Source: Comamonas sp. JUb58 (GTDB lineage Bacteria; Pseudomonadota; Gammaproteobacteria; Burkholderiales; Burkholderiaceae_C). Taken from it: DNA of 64,000 bases. Positions 21,031 through 29,855 of this stretch are shown here, piece by piece. Position numbers and translations under genes: made by a program. Where the stretch lies: positions 1 through 64,000 of the forward strand of contig NZ_SOAL01000007.1 in assembly GCF_004364775.1 (NCBI RefSeq), given 5' to 3'. How positions within the stretch are numbered: the first letter of the stretch is position 1; the number at the start of each line of letters is the position of its first letter. Below the pieces are notes generated by a model, which did no database searches, was not told the DNA's origin, and saw only the letters and a program-made list of their open reading frames with translations.

Positions 21031-21585
21031 TTAGTGCCCCGCGAAATCCACCAAGGTGAACAGCGGCAGACCGGCATCGGTCAGCCGCTTGGAGCCGCCC
21101 AGCTCGGGCAGGTCGACAATGGCGGCGCCCTCCATCACCTGGGCGCCCAGCTTTTCCAGCAGATTCTTGCCGGCCATCATCGTGCCGCCGGTGGCAATCA
21201 GGTCGTCGACCAGCAGCACCTTGTCGCCGGGTTTCACGGCGTCGGCATGCAACTCCACGGTGGCGCTGCCGTATTCGAGCTCATAGGTCTCCTCCACCGT
21301 GGTGAAGGGCAGCTTGCCCTTTTTGCGGATCGGCACAAAGCCCACCTTGAGCTGGTAGGCGATGACGGCGCCGAGGATGAAGCCGCGCGCATCGAGCCCG
21401 GCCACCACATCGGGGCGCATGTCGCGAGACATGTAGCGGTGCACAAAGGCGTCGATCAGCACATGGAAGACCTGCGGGTTCTGCAGCAGCGGGGTGATGT
21501 CCCGGAACTGCACGCCCGGCGCTGGCCAGTCGGGAACGGTGCGGATGTGGTGACGCAAAAAGGCGTTGACGTCGGGAGCGTGCAT
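21031..21585 (-). CDS. apt: Adenine phosphoribosyltransferase
   Basis: Purine salvage enzyme making AMP from adenine and PRPP. The 184 residues contain [10 protein letters not shown], the flexible-loop region [13 protein letters not shown] and the PRPP-binding motif [14 protein letters not shown]. Family proteins begin near [10 protein letters not shown], so I use that ATG; another ATG ten codons upstream keeps the frame, and neither has a clear ribosome site. It diverges from kdsD with about 135 bases between. Confidence 0.95.
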   Translation of the reverse strand: MHAPDVNAFLRHHIRTVPDWPAPGVQFRDITPLLQNPQVFHVLIDAFVHRYMSRDMRPDVVAGLDARGFILGAVIAYQLKVGFVPIRKKGKLPFTTVEETYELEYGSATVELHADAVKPGDKVLLVDDLIATGGTMMAGKNLLEKLGAQVMEGAAIVDLPELGGSKRLTDAGLPLFTLVDFAGH

Positions 21586-21721
21586 GGTGGGGTCGCAGAG
21601 GGGAAGACCCGCCATGGTAGTCCAACTGCGGCAGCAGCACCCATAACGAGGAGCAGGTTAAGCATGTTTGGCAATGACCTGCGCCCGCCGGGGCGCGGGC
21701 GCTCCGATAAAATCAGCCTCC

Positions 21722-22720
21722 ATGAGCACCCTACAGCCCAAGCGCCCCGTTGAAGCGGCGCAGATTCTGCGCCTGGCGGCGTCTACCTTTGCGATCGAGG
21801 CCGAGGCCATTGCGGCACTGACGCAGCGCCTGGACGACAACTTTGTCCAGGTGGTGCAGCGCATGCTGGACATTCCCGGGCGCGTGGTGGTCACCGGCAT
21901 GGGCAAGAGCGGGCATGTGGGGCGCAAGATTGCCGCCACCCTGGCGTCGACCGGTACGCCGGCCTTTTTTGTGCACCCGGGCGAGGCCAGCCATGGCGAT
22001 CTGGGCATGGTGACGGGCCAGGACCTGGTGCTGGCCATCTCCAACAGCGGTGAGAGTGGCGAGATTTCCGTGCTGCTGCCGGTGCTCAAGCGCCTGGGCG
22101 TGCCCGTGGTCGCGATGACGGGCAACCTGCAGTCCTCGATGGCCCGCCATGCCGACTGGGTGCTCAACACCCAGGTGGACAAGGAAGCCTGCCCGCTGAA
22201 CCTGGCCCCCACGGCCAGCACCACCGCGCAAATGGCGATGGGTGATGCGCTGGCCGTGGCGCTGCTGGATGCGCGCGGCTTCAAGGCCGAGGATTTTGCC
22301 CGCTCCCACCCCGGTGGTGCACTGGGCCGGCGCCTGCTCACCCATGTGGCGGACGTGATGCGCAGCGGCGCTGAACTGCCGACGGTGCTGCCAAACGCCA
22401 GCTTCAGCGACCTGATGCGCGAGATGAGCGCCAAGGGCATGGGGGCCGCTGCCATCGTCGATGCGAATGGCCTGCTGCAAGGCGTGTTTACCGATGGCGA
22501 TCTGCGCCGCCGCATTGAGGCCGGTGCCGAACTGCGCGGCCTGAACGCTGCCGAGGTGATGCATGCCACGCCACGCCAGATATCGCCCGACGCGCTGGCT
22601 GCCGATGCCGCCGCAATGATGGAGGCCCACCGCATCACCAGCGTGCTGGTGACCGATGCCGAACAGCACCTGGTGGGCATTGTGCATGTGGGTGATCTGA
22701 TGCGGGCCAAGGTGATCTGA
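21722..22720 (+). CDS. kdsD: Arabinose-5-phosphate isomerase
   Basis: Converts ribulose 5-phosphate to arabinose 5-phosphate, the first step to Kdo for lipopolysaccharide. The 332 residues have an N-terminal SIS domain (VVTGMGKSGHVGRKIA, SNSGESGEI) and two C-terminal CBS domains (from about residue 215). The start MSTLQPKRP follows family length; the open frame upstream is not coding-like. Its stop overlaps the kdsC ATG by one base. Confidence 0.95.
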   Translation: MSTLQPKRPVEAAQILRLAASTFAIEAEAIAALTQRLDDNFVQVVQRMLDIPGRVVVTGMGKSGHVGRKIAATLASTGTPAFFVHPGEASHGDLGMVTGQDLVLAISNSGESGEISVLLPVLKRLGVPVVAMTGNLQSSMARHADWVLNTQVDKEACPLNLAPTASTTAQMAMGDALAVALLDARGFKAEDFARSHPGGALGRRLLTHVADVMRSGAELPTVLPNASFSDLMREMSAKGMGAAAIVDANGLLQGVFTDGDLRRRIEAGAELRGLNAAEVMHATPRQISPDALAADAAAMMEAHRITSVLVTDAEQHLVGIVHVGDLMRAKVI

Positions 22721-23292
22721 TGGCCAGCACCCTGACCCTGCCCCCCATTACCCCCGCCCAGCAGTGGCCTGCTGAGCTGCTGCTGCGCGCCCAGGGCATC
22801 AAGATTGTGTTTTTCGATGTGGATGGCGTGCTCACCGATGGCGGCCTCTACATCAGCGAGCAGGGCGAGACGCTCAAACGCTTCCACACGCTCGACGGCC
22901 ATGGCCTCAAGATGCTGCGCGAGGCCGGCATTGTGCCGGCCGTCATCACCGGACGCGATTCGGCGCCGCTGCGCCACCGCCTGGCGGCGCTGGGCATCGC
23001 TCATGTGCGCTATGGCACCGAGGACAAGCTGCCCGCCGCCCAGGACATGCTGCAGGCGCTGGGCCTGGACTGGCACCAGGCGGCAGCCATTGGCGATGAC
23101 TGGCCGGATCTGCCGGTACTGCGCCGCTGCCAGCTGGCCTGCGCCCCCGCCAACGCCCACCCCGAAGTGCTGGGCGTGGCACACTGGGTGACGAGCCGCC
23201 ACGGTGGTGCCGGTGCCGCGCGTGAGCTCTGCGACGCCGTGCTGGCCGCTTGCGGCGCCTATGTCAACCTGCTTGATCGGTACGGACAATGA
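22720..23292 (+). CDS. kdsC: 3-deoxy-D-manno-octulosonate 8-phosphate phosphatase
   Basis: HAD-superfamily phosphatase releasing Kdo from Kdo 8-phosphate. The 190 residues carry the nucleophile motif FFDVDGVLTDGG, the second motif VITGRDS and the third, GDDWPDLPVL. It is coupled to kdsD (one-base overlap) and to lptC (4-base overlap), an LPS-synthesis operon. Confidence 0.96.
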   Translation: MASTLTLPPITPAQQWPAELLLRAQGIKIVFFDVDGVLTDGGLYISEQGETLKRFHTLDGHGLKMLREAGIVPAVITGRDSAPLRHRLAALGIAHVRYGTEDKLPAAQDMLQALGLDWHQAAAIGDDWPDLPVLRRCQLACAPANAHPEVLGVAHWVTSRHGGAGAARELCDAVLAACGAYVNLLDRYGQ

Positions 23293-23888
23293 AATCTCGC
23301 GTGCGACGCTTTATGGACCTGTCGTCCATCTACCTGCCGGTGATCCTGATGGGCCTGCTGGCGCTGGGCACCTGGTGGCTGGTGCGCAATGCCCCCAAGC
23401 CCCAGAGCGTGCGCGAGACGGTGGTGCCCGGCCACGAGGTGGATTACTACATGAACGACTTCTCGGTGCGCAGCTTTGATGGCACCGGTGTGCTGACCAG
23501 CGAGATCCAGGGCAAGAAGATGCGCCATTTCATGGACACCGACACGCTGGAGATCGACACCGCCACGATGCGCGCCATCCGCCTGGATGGCTCAGTCACC
23601 GTGGCTACCGCCAACCGCGCGCTGTCCAATGCCGATGGCTCGGAAGTGCAGCTGTTTGGCAATGCCAAGGTGGTGCGCACCAGCAACAAGCCAGGCGCGC
23701 CGCAGATGGAGTTCCGGGGCGAGTTTCTGCATGCCTTCGTCAACGAAGAGCGGGTGAGCTCGAACAAGCCGGTCGAGATCATCCGGGGCCAGGACCGCTT
23801 CACGGCCGACTCCATGGTCTTCAACAACATCACCCAGGTCGCAGAACTCAAGGGCCGGGTCAAGGGCGTGCTCCAGCCCGCACGCTGA
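23289..23888 (+). CDS. lptC: LPS export ABC transporter periplasmic protein LptC
   Basis: Single-pass inner-membrane protein that passes LPS from LptBFG to LptA. The 199 residues have an N-terminal membrane anchor (IYLPVILMGLLALGTWWLV) and a beta-rich periplasmic domain (VDYYMNDFSVRSFDGTGVL to GRVKGVL). It follows kdsC as usual, but lptA and lptB, which normally come next, are absent; an SDR gene follows instead and then a convergent gene, so lptAB must be elsewhere. Confidence 0.93.
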   Translation: MKSRVRRFMDLSSIYLPVILMGLLALGTWWLVRNAPKPQSVRETVVPGHEVDYYMNDFSVRSFDGTGVLTSEIQGKKMRHFMDTDTLEIDTATMRAIRLDGSVTVATANRALSNADGSEVQLFGNAKVVRTSNKPGAPQMEFRGEFLHAFVNEERVSSNKPVEIIRGQDRFTADSMVFNNITQVAELKGRVKGVLQPAR

Positions 23889-23895
23889 GCGCCGC

Positions 23896-24726
23896 ATGTC
23901 CACCCCTCCAAGCAACGCACCGCTGGTGCTGATCACCGGCGCCTCCAGCGGCATCGGCCAGGCTTTGGCCTGGCGCTATTACCAGGCCGGTTACCGCCTG
24001 GCCTTGGTGGCGCGCCGCAGCGCCGTGATGCAGGCTTGGGCACAGGACCAGGGCATGGATGCCAGCCGCTATGCCATCTATGGCGCGGACGTCGCCAACC
24101 AGGACCAGATCATTGCCGCTTGCGAACAGTGCCTGCAGCAGCAAGGCCTGCCCGATGTGGTGGTCGCCAATGCCGGGGTGAGCTACGGCATCGACACGGC
24201 CGAGCGCGAGGACCTGGAGGTCATGGCCCAGACCTATGCCACCAATGTGATCGGCATGGCCGCGACCTTCCATGCCTTTGTGCGGCCCATGCAGGCGCGC
24301 GGCAGCGGCAAGCTGGTCGGCATTGCCAGCGTGGCCGGCATACGCGGCCTGCCCGGCCATGGCGCCTACTGCGCCAGCAAGGCGGCGGTCATCAGCTACT
24401 GCGAGAGCCTGCGGGTGGAGCTGCAGCGCAGCGGCGTGCAGGTGGTCACCATCTGCCCGGGCTTTGTGGCCACGCCGCTCACCAGCCACAACCGCTACGG
24501 CATGCCCTTCCTGATGCAGCCCGAGGCCTTTGCCGGCAAGGCCTTTGCGGTGATTGCCAAGGCGCGCAGCTATGCGGTCATCCCCTGGCAGATGGGCTGG
24601 GTGGCCAGGCTGTTGCGCTGCCTGCCCAATGCGCTGTATGACCGCGCACTGGCCAACCGCCCGCGCAAGCACCGCCACCGTGAGCGGGTGCAAGAGGCGC
24701 AGGACCAGGACCCAGGCCAGCACTAA
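23896..24726 (+). CDS. Short-chain dehydrogenase/reductase (SDR)
   Basis: Classical NAD(P)-dependent SDR of 276 residues with the cofactor motif TGASSGIGQ near residue 15, NAG in VVANAGVS, catalytic Ser in GIASVAGIRG and the YCASK active site. A C-terminal hydrophobic stretch (MGWVARLLRCLPNALYD) and very basic tail resemble membrane-associated SDRs acting on lipids. It starts 7 bases after lptC and is probably cotranscribed with the LPS genes, so a lipid or envelope substrate is plausible; this is inference. Confidence 0.9.
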   Translation: MSTPPSNAPLVLITGASSGIGQALAWRYYQAGYRLALVARRSAVMQAWAQDQGMDASRYAIYGADVANQDQIIAACEQCLQQQGLPDVVVANAGVSYGIDTAEREDLEVMAQTYATNVIGMAATFHAFVRPMQARGSGKLVGIASVAGIRGLPGHGAYCASKAAVISYCESLRVELQRSGVQVVTICPGFVATPLTSHNRYGMPFLMQPEAFAGKAFAVIAKARSYAVIPWQMGWVARLLRCLPNALYDRALANRPRKHRHRERVQEAQDQDPGQH

Positions 24727-24733
24727 GGCTGGC
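24716..24733. terminator. Hairpin at the SDR gene end (possible terminator)
   Basis: Six-base-pair stem GCCAGC / GCTGGC with a six-base loop spans the SDR stop codon and faces the convergent receptor gene. No T run follows, so the call is weak. Confidence 0.3.
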
Positions 24734-24756
24734 GCCGGATCCAGGGCACTGCAGCA

Positions 24757-27363
24757 TTAGAAGCGTCCGCGCAGCGTCAGCATCCAGTTGCGAGGCTCGC
24801 CATAGTAGTTGCCCAAGGTCGAGGTGCCCACCGTGCGGTAGTACCACTTGTCAAACAGGTTGTTGACGTTGAGTGAGACGTTCCAGTTCGGGTTCACGCG
24901 GTACTCGACCAGCGCATTCCACACCGCATAGCCGCCTTGCGTATAGGCGAACGGAGCGGACGGGCCGCTCCAGTTCTGGGCCGCCTCGTTCCAGGTGGCT
25001 GCCGTGCCCTTCACATACTGCTTGCTGTTGATGGTGGCGCCGCTGCCGATCTTCCAGGCCGAGGCCTCGCCGGGCAGCTGCCAGGTGCCAAAGAACTTCA
25101 GCGAATGCTTGGGCGTGATGGTGCTGAACACCGCGTTGTCGGTCTTGTTGCGGTTGCTGTTGTAGGTGTAGCCGGCGTACAGGTTCACGCCCCGCGCCAC
25201 TTCGCCATTGACCTCCATGTCCAGACCCTGGCTGACCACCTTGCCGGCATTGACATAGCAGCAGGCGCCGGCAAACAGCGTCTCGCTGACCGGGTAGCGC
25301 GCGTCCTGGATGGCGCGGTCCTTTTGCACCACGCGGTACAGCGCGAACGAGGTGTTGAGCTTGCCGCCGAGCAGCTCGCCCTTCACGCCCACTTCGCTGT
25401 TGCTGCCGTGCATGGGCTTGAGCCCGTTGCCCGGCGCGGGGCCTGATTTGTAATAGGCCTGCGGGTTGAAGATCTCGGCATAGCTGGCATAGGCCGACCA
25501 CTCGGGCGAGAGGTCGTAGATCAGCCCGCCAAAGGGCACGACCTGGGTCGGCTCCTTGTACTGCGTCGCGCTGGCGATGCGCCAGGTGTCGGTCATCTGC
25601 CAGCTGTTGTCCAGGTAGGTGCTGTAGACCTGGTTGAACTTGTACTTGTTGGCGCGGGCACCGACGACCAGCTTGGTCTTGTCCGCCACTTCCAGCCGCA
25701 GGGTTCCGTACACGCCGTACTGCTTGGTGTCATTGGGCTCGTAGCTGCGAAACAGCTGGCCCCGGTCCAGGTTGCCGGACACATAGGGCGTCGAGCCGAT
25801 GTTGAACAGGTCCGCCACCTGGCCGGTGGCGCGCTCCACCACAAAGCTCTGCCACTTGCTGCTGATGTCCTGCATGTCGGCGCCCACCAGCAGCTCATGC
25901 GTGCGGCCGAACATATCAAAGGCGCCGCTGAGGTTGACGTCCAGCATCTGCTGCTGGTTCTCGCTGTGCTGGTCCGAGCCCACCCAGCGCGATCCCGCCA
26001 TCGTGATTGGATTGACGGCGCCCGAGACATAGCCGCCGTTGACGTCGCGGTCTTCCTTGGTCACGGTGGCGTTGGCACGCAGGGTCCAACGCGGTGCCAG
26101 GCGCCAGCTGAGCTTGGCAAACAGCTCGGTGGAAGTGCTGTCCTCAAAGGCCCAGGGTGCCGTCAGTGCCGTGTTGCGCGGCAGGCGCAGATCGGCGCCA
26201 TTGCTGTAACGCGGAAAGCCCTGCGGCGTGCCCTGCTCCTTGATGTGCTGGTAACGGCCCCCCAGGGCCAGCACCGCGTCCGGGCCCAGATCGGCCTCCA
26301 GCACGCCGTAGAGCGTGGGCTTCTGCGTGGAGCGCAGGTCGGTGAAGTAATCGCGGTCTTCATAGGCCAGCACCGCACGGCCGCGCAGTTTGCCGTCAAA
26401 GGCCAGCGGGCCGGAGGCATCGATTTCCGTGCGGTAGTTGTTCCAGCGGCCGGCGCTGGCCGTCAGCTTGAGCTGGGGCTTGGCCGTCGGCATCTTGCGC
26501 ACCAGGTTCACAGCGCCACCCGGGTTGCCCGTGCCATTAAGCAGGCCGGCGGCGCCGCGCAGCACCTCGACCCGGTCGAACTCCGTCATGTCATAGGAGA
26601 TGAAGGTGTAGTTGCCGCTGGAGGTGGACATGGGCGCACCGCCATCGATCTGTACGCTGTCGATCGCAAATCCGCGCGAGTAGATGTCGGTCAGGCGGTG
26701 GCCGCTGTCCTGCACCGTCAGGCCCACGATCTGCTCGGCCGCCTTGCCCAGGTCGGTGATGTTCTGGTCTTCCAGCCGCTGCTTGGTCAGTACCGAGACC
26801 GACTGCGGCATCTCGCGCATGGCCTGTGCGGTCTTGCCGAGGGTGATGCCATCGCTGGTGTAGGAGCCCGTGCCCTCGGTTTCGCCCAGGCGCCGGGCCT
26901 CGACCCGCACTTCGCGCAAGGTGACGACCTGGTCCTCGCTGGCCAGCTGTGCTTCCTTGATGGTGAACAGCCCCGGGCTGCTTTGCGTGGCCACCATGCC
27001 GCTGCCTGCCAGCAGCCGCTGCAGCGCATCGCTGGGCGCATAGCTGCCCTGCAGCGCCGGGGCCTGCAGGCCTGCCAGCTTGTCCTCGTCAAACAGCAGC
27101 TGCTGCTTGGCCTGGGCCGCAAAGGCGCGCAGCGCGGCGGGAAGGGGCTGGGCGGCAATGCTGAAGGCCACGCGCGCCTGCTGCTGGTTGGGTTGCTGCG
27201 CCTGGGCATGGCCTACGGCAGGCTGGGCCATTGCCAGCAGCGCAGCTGCCACCAAGGCCGCCGTGGTGCAGAACCCTGCGGGCTGCGCCACTGCCGCTCC
27301 GCTGGTATCCGACTTGGCCCCCGTGCTGCGCGCCACCGCGCCGCTCCATTTTCTTGCTCGCAT
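24757..27363 (-). CDS. TonB-dependent siderophore receptor with N-terminal signalling (STN) domain
   Basis: Outer-membrane receptor of the FecA/FpvA/FoxA class. The 868-residue precursor has a signal segment (ALVAAALLAMAQPAVGHAQA), an STN domain (about residues 65-140, VAFSIAAQPLPAALRAFAAQ) that contacts FecR, a TonB-box-like stretch (QVVTLREVRVEA), a plug (MREMPQSVSVLTKQ to GGAVNLVRK) and a 22-strand-type barrel ending GEPRNWMLTLRGRF, with the terminal Phe needed by the BAM complex. An ATG ten codons upstream is possible; AGGAA six bases before this ATG decides the start. It is third in the fecI-fecR-receptor order. Confidence 0.95.
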   Translation of the reverse strand: MRARKWSGAVARSTGAKSDTSGAAVAQPAGFCTTAALVAAALLAMAQPAVGHAQAQQPNQQQARVAFSIAAQPLPAALRAFAAQAKQQLLFDEDKLAGLQAPALQGSYAPSDALQRLLAGSGMVATQSSPGLFTIKEAQLASEDQVVTLREVRVEARRLGETEGTGSYTSDGITLGKTAQAMREMPQSVSVLTKQRLEDQNITDLGKAAEQIVGLTVQDSGHRLTDIYSRGFAIDSVQIDGGAPMSTSSGNYTFISYDMTEFDRVEVLRGAAGLLNGTGNPGGAVNLVRKMPTAKPQLKLTASAGRWNNYRTEIDASGPLAFDGKLRGRAVLAYEDRDYFTDLRSTQKPTLYGVLEADLGPDAVLALGGRYQHIKEQGTPQGFPRYSNGADLRLPRNTALTAPWAFEDSTSTELFAKLSWRLAPRWTLRANATVTKEDRDVNGGYVSGAVNPITMAGSRWVGSDQHSENQQQMLDVNLSGAFDMFGRTHELLVGADMQDISSKWQSFVVERATGQVADLFNIGSTPYVSGNLDRGQLFRSYEPNDTKQYGVYGTLRLEVADKTKLVVGARANKYKFNQVYSTYLDNSWQMTDTWRIASATQYKEPTQVVPFGGLIYDLSPEWSAYASYAEIFNPQAYYKSGPAPGNGLKPMHGSNSEVGVKGELLGGKLNTSFALYRVVQKDRAIQDARYPVSETLFAGACCYVNAGKVVSQGLDMEVNGEVARGVNLYAGYTYNSNRNKTDNAVFSTITPKHSLKFFGTWQLPGEASAWKIGSGATINSKQYVKGTAATWNEAAQNWSGPSAPFAYTQGGYAVWNALVEYRVNPNWNVSLNVNNLFDKWYYRTVGTSTLGNYYGEPRNWMLTLRGRF

Positions 27364-27724
27364 TTGAATTCCTGTTATGTCGTCGATGCACACAGACCCC
27401 TGCCTGCGCTACAGCGCAGCGCAGACGAACAAGACGGCGGAGGCCGCTGGCGGCCGGGTCGCTGCACCACCCAGAGGGATGCATGACCAGGGGCGCTGCC
27501 CCTGGTGTTTGCCAACGCTGTCTTGCGCGCCTGCTGCTGCGCATGCGTGAGGACCGTTGGCTGGATCGGCGAAGGCATGGCGCTTCGCCCTGCTGGCTGG
27601 CAGTCGAGAGATACGAAGCATTCGCATCTCCTACAGCTAAAGAACGTGGCTAGCGGGCAAAGTCAGAACCCGCGCTAGGCCCTCAATATGTATCAATATG
27701 TGTTTTTGAATGCTGCGTACTGCT
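27364..27724 (-). other. Gene-free gap between the fecR-like and receptor genes
   Basis: About 360 bases on the coding side of the regulon. In FecI systems the sigma-factor-dependent promoter for the receptor lies here. I see an inverted repeat at 27486-27506 but no promoter I would defend, and no convincing small gene. Confidence 0.4.
27486..27506. repeat. Perfect inverted repeat in the receptor leader region
   Basis: Nine-base-pair stem ACCAGGGGC / GCCCCTGGT with loop GCT, about 120 bases upstream of the receptor start. There is no T run, so it is not a standard terminator. It could attenuate or stabilise the receptor transcript, or mark the end of the fecR message. Confidence 0.5.
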
Positions 27725-28804
27725 TCAGCGGCGGGAGATGCGCCAGCTGCCATCGGCCATTTGCTGCACCCGCAGCGGCAGCAGCTCGGGCAGGGCCTGC
27801 AAAAAAAGCTGCGGGCTGGCGGTGGACAGCACGCCCGAGATTGGCTGCCGCGCCAGGTCCTGCTGGGCCAGCACCACCGATTGCCCCAGGTAGCGCGACA
27901 GCTCCAGTGCCACATCGGCGAGCGGCGCGCGCTGGAACTGGATCTGCCCGCTGCGCCAATCGCCAACGCTGGCCGCCGCGGCTTGCAGGCTCTGGGTCTG
28001 GCCGGTGGCGGGGTCGATGGCCAGGCCGTTGCCAGGGCCCAGACGCAGCACCGGACCTCGTGGGGCCTGGCGGTCGGGCCGCACCTCGACCAGGCCTTCC
28101 AACACCTTGACGACGAGTTGGGGCGGCGCAGCACGTACGTTAAAGGCCGTGCCCACCACCTTGACCTGGCTGGCGCCGCTGTCCACGGTAAAGGGGCGGC
28201 TGCGGTCGTGGGCGACCTGGAAGAAAGCCTCGCCCTGGCCGAGCACGACTTCGCGCCGGCGCGGGTAGAAGCGCACCTGCAACTGGCTGTCGATGTTCAG
28301 CGCGATGCTGGAGCCATCGGGCAGCGGGATGCTACGGGTCTCGCCATGGCCGGTCGCCACATCGAGCTGGAAGCTGGCGGTGTTGTCCCAGCGCTGCCAG
28401 CCATAAGCGCCGCCCAGCAGCAGCACCAGGCTGGCGCAGACGGCTGCCGATGCCCAGTGGCGACGGGCCCAGCCCGCTGAGGGCAGGGTGGCGGCAGCGG
28501 CCTGCCTGGCCGGGCGCGGTGATGGTGCTGCTTGCTGAGGTGTTGCCTGTGCATGGGCCTGGGGGCGCCAGGAGGGATCGGCCGCCAGCGGAATCCGGTG
28601 CAGATCAAGGCTGGTCAGCGACATGGCCGCAAAAATCTCACGGTGCAGCGCTGCCTGGGCCAGCCAGGCCTCCAATGCGCGTTCGTCGGCGCCGGTCCAA
28701 CCCGGATCGCTGCGGCGCATGAACCAGTCGGCAGCGGTTTCGTGCAGGTCGATCAAGGCCTGCTCGGGCAGGGCCGGGGATGCAGGGCGCAAAGCGTCGG
28801 TCAT
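27725..28804 (-). CDS. FecR-like anti-sigma/sigma-regulator protein
   Basis: Inner-membrane protein that relays the receptor signal to the ECF sigma factor. The 359 residues have the N-terminal cytoplasmic FecR domain (DUF4880-like: ADWFMRRSDPGWTGADERALEAWL), a linker, one membrane segment (WASAAVCASLVLLLGGAYGW, about 117-136) and a periplasmic FecR domain (SIPLPDGSSIALN, GQGEAFFQVAHD), ending in an STN-like tail. It overlaps the sigma gene by 4 bases. The long C-terminal STN-like portion is typical of the FpvR/FoxR kind. Confidence 0.92.
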   Translation of the reverse strand: MTDALRPASPALPEQALIDLHETAADWFMRRSDPGWTGADERALEAWLAQAALHREIFAAMSLTSLDLHRIPLAADPSWRPQAHAQATPQQAAPSPRPARQAAAATLPSAGWARRHWASAAVCASLVLLLGGAYGWQRWDNTASFQLDVATGHGETRSIPLPDGSSIALNIDSQLQVRFYPRRREVVLGQGEAFFQVAHDRSRPFTVDSGASQVKVVGTAFNVRAAPPQLVVKVLEGLVEVRPDRQAPRGPVLRLGPGNGLAIDPATGQTQSLQAAAASVGDWRSGQIQFQRAPLADVALELSRYLGQSVVLAQQDLARQPISGVLSTASPQLFLQALPELLPLRVQQMADGSWRISRR

Positions 28805-29550
28805 GGCAGGTCCTTGCGCTCTGCGGCGCTTTCGTCGCGGGGATCGTCGTGGGGCGAGAGCAGGCGCTGCATCTGCGCCAGGCTGGCATAGTTCAGCCGC
28901 AATTGGCAGTAGGCCATCGCGCGGCTGAGGTGCTTGGCGACCATGCGCGGGCTGATGCCCATCGCGGCGGCCACCTCGTCGTGGCTCAGCCCGTCGATGC
29001 GGTTGAGCAAAAAGGCTTGGCGTTGGCGCTCGGGCAACTCGGCCACGGCATCGTTGAGGCGGGCGATGCGCTGGCGCTGGGCCGCTATTTCCAGCGGCGA
29101 TTGTGTATCGTCGCTCGGCAGCGCAGCCAGCTCCTCCTCGTCGCTGTCGACCGAGACCATCTCCGGCGCGGACCCGCGTCCCGCCTTGCGCCAGTCGTCG
29201 GTGCTGACGCTGCGTGCCACCGTGCTGAGGTAGGGCTTTTCTTCCTCGGGCGCGAGCTGCTTGCCCGAGACGGCGAGGCGCACAAACACTTCCTGGGCTG
29301 CTTCTTCGGACTGCTCACGGCTATGGCTGCGCCGCTGGAACAAGCGCACCAGCGGGCTGCGCCAACGCTGGTACAGCGATGCCAGCGCATCCGCGCTGGG
29401 CGCTTGTGGTGCATCGCTTTGGGTCGCGGAGGGGGCGTCGCGCTTCACCACCGGGCTGCTGCCTGCCACGCGCAGGCATACGCGGCCCGGCTGCTGCAGC
29501 AGACGGCCGATGCGCGACGGGAAAAAATCTGGAAAAGCGACACGGCGCAC
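28801..29550 (-). CDS. FecI-like ECF sigma factor
   Basis: Iron-starvation sigma factor that directs transcription of the receptor gene. The 249-residue frame has region 2 (YQRWRSPLVRLFQRR to YLSTVARSV) and region 4 with the helix-turn-helix LSHDEVAAAMGISPRMVAKHLSRAM, a pattern characteristic of FecI. The N-terminus is about 50 residues longer than usual and rich in Ser and Pro, so the true start is probably internal; two adjacent GTG codons near residue 34 are options. No Fur box is evident upstream. It is first in the sigma, FecR, receptor order. Confidence 0.9.
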   Translation of the reverse strand: MRRVAFPDFFPSRIGRLLQQPGRVCLRVAGSSPVVKRDAPSATQSDAPQAPSADALASLYQRWRSPLVRLFQRRSHSREQSEEAAQEVFVRLAVSGKQLAPEEEKPYLSTVARSVSTDDWRKAGRGSAPEMVSVDSDEEELAALPSDDTQSPLEIAAQRQRIARLNDAVAELPERQRQAFLLNRIDGLSHDEVAAAMGISPRMVAKHLSRAMAYCQLRLNYASLAQMQRLLSPHDDPRDESAAERKDLP

Positions 29551-29855
29551 TCCAAAAGCCTAGTGATCCGAAGTGGCGGAGCCCCATGCGTCGTGTGCCA
29601 CGAGGGACGGGCGGGCCTGGCTATGTGCGGATGTCGAAGGGTTGAACAAAAGCTGGCGCCATTCTAGCGGCGCCTGATTCTGCTGCGCGGATGTGCCGCC
29701 CATGCAGCCATGCGCTGGGCATTGGCAATGCACGCGCTGGCAGCCGGGCAGGGCGCGTCATCGGCGCTGCTTTGGCTGGCGCCCGGGCATGAAAAAAGCC
29801 CCTGGCGGGGCTTTGTCGTTGCTGAGGGCACACCGCCAGGGTGTGCCGGCAGACA
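29551..29855 (-). other. Gene-free stretch upstream of the sigma-factor gene
   Basis: These 305 bases hold the promoter side of the fecI-like gene and the 3' trailer of the first RRM gene, with its terminator at 29791-29814. A GGCGCC / GGCGCC inverted repeat lies at about 29654-29673. No Fur box, small gene or RNA gene is recognisable. Confidence 0.4.
29791..29814 (-). terminator. Rho-independent terminator for the first RRM gene
   Basis: Eight-base-pair stem AAAGCCCC / GGGGCTTT with a four-base loop; on the minus strand it is followed by a T run. It sits about 42 bases after the stop of the glycine-rich RNA-binding protein. Confidence 0.85.
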
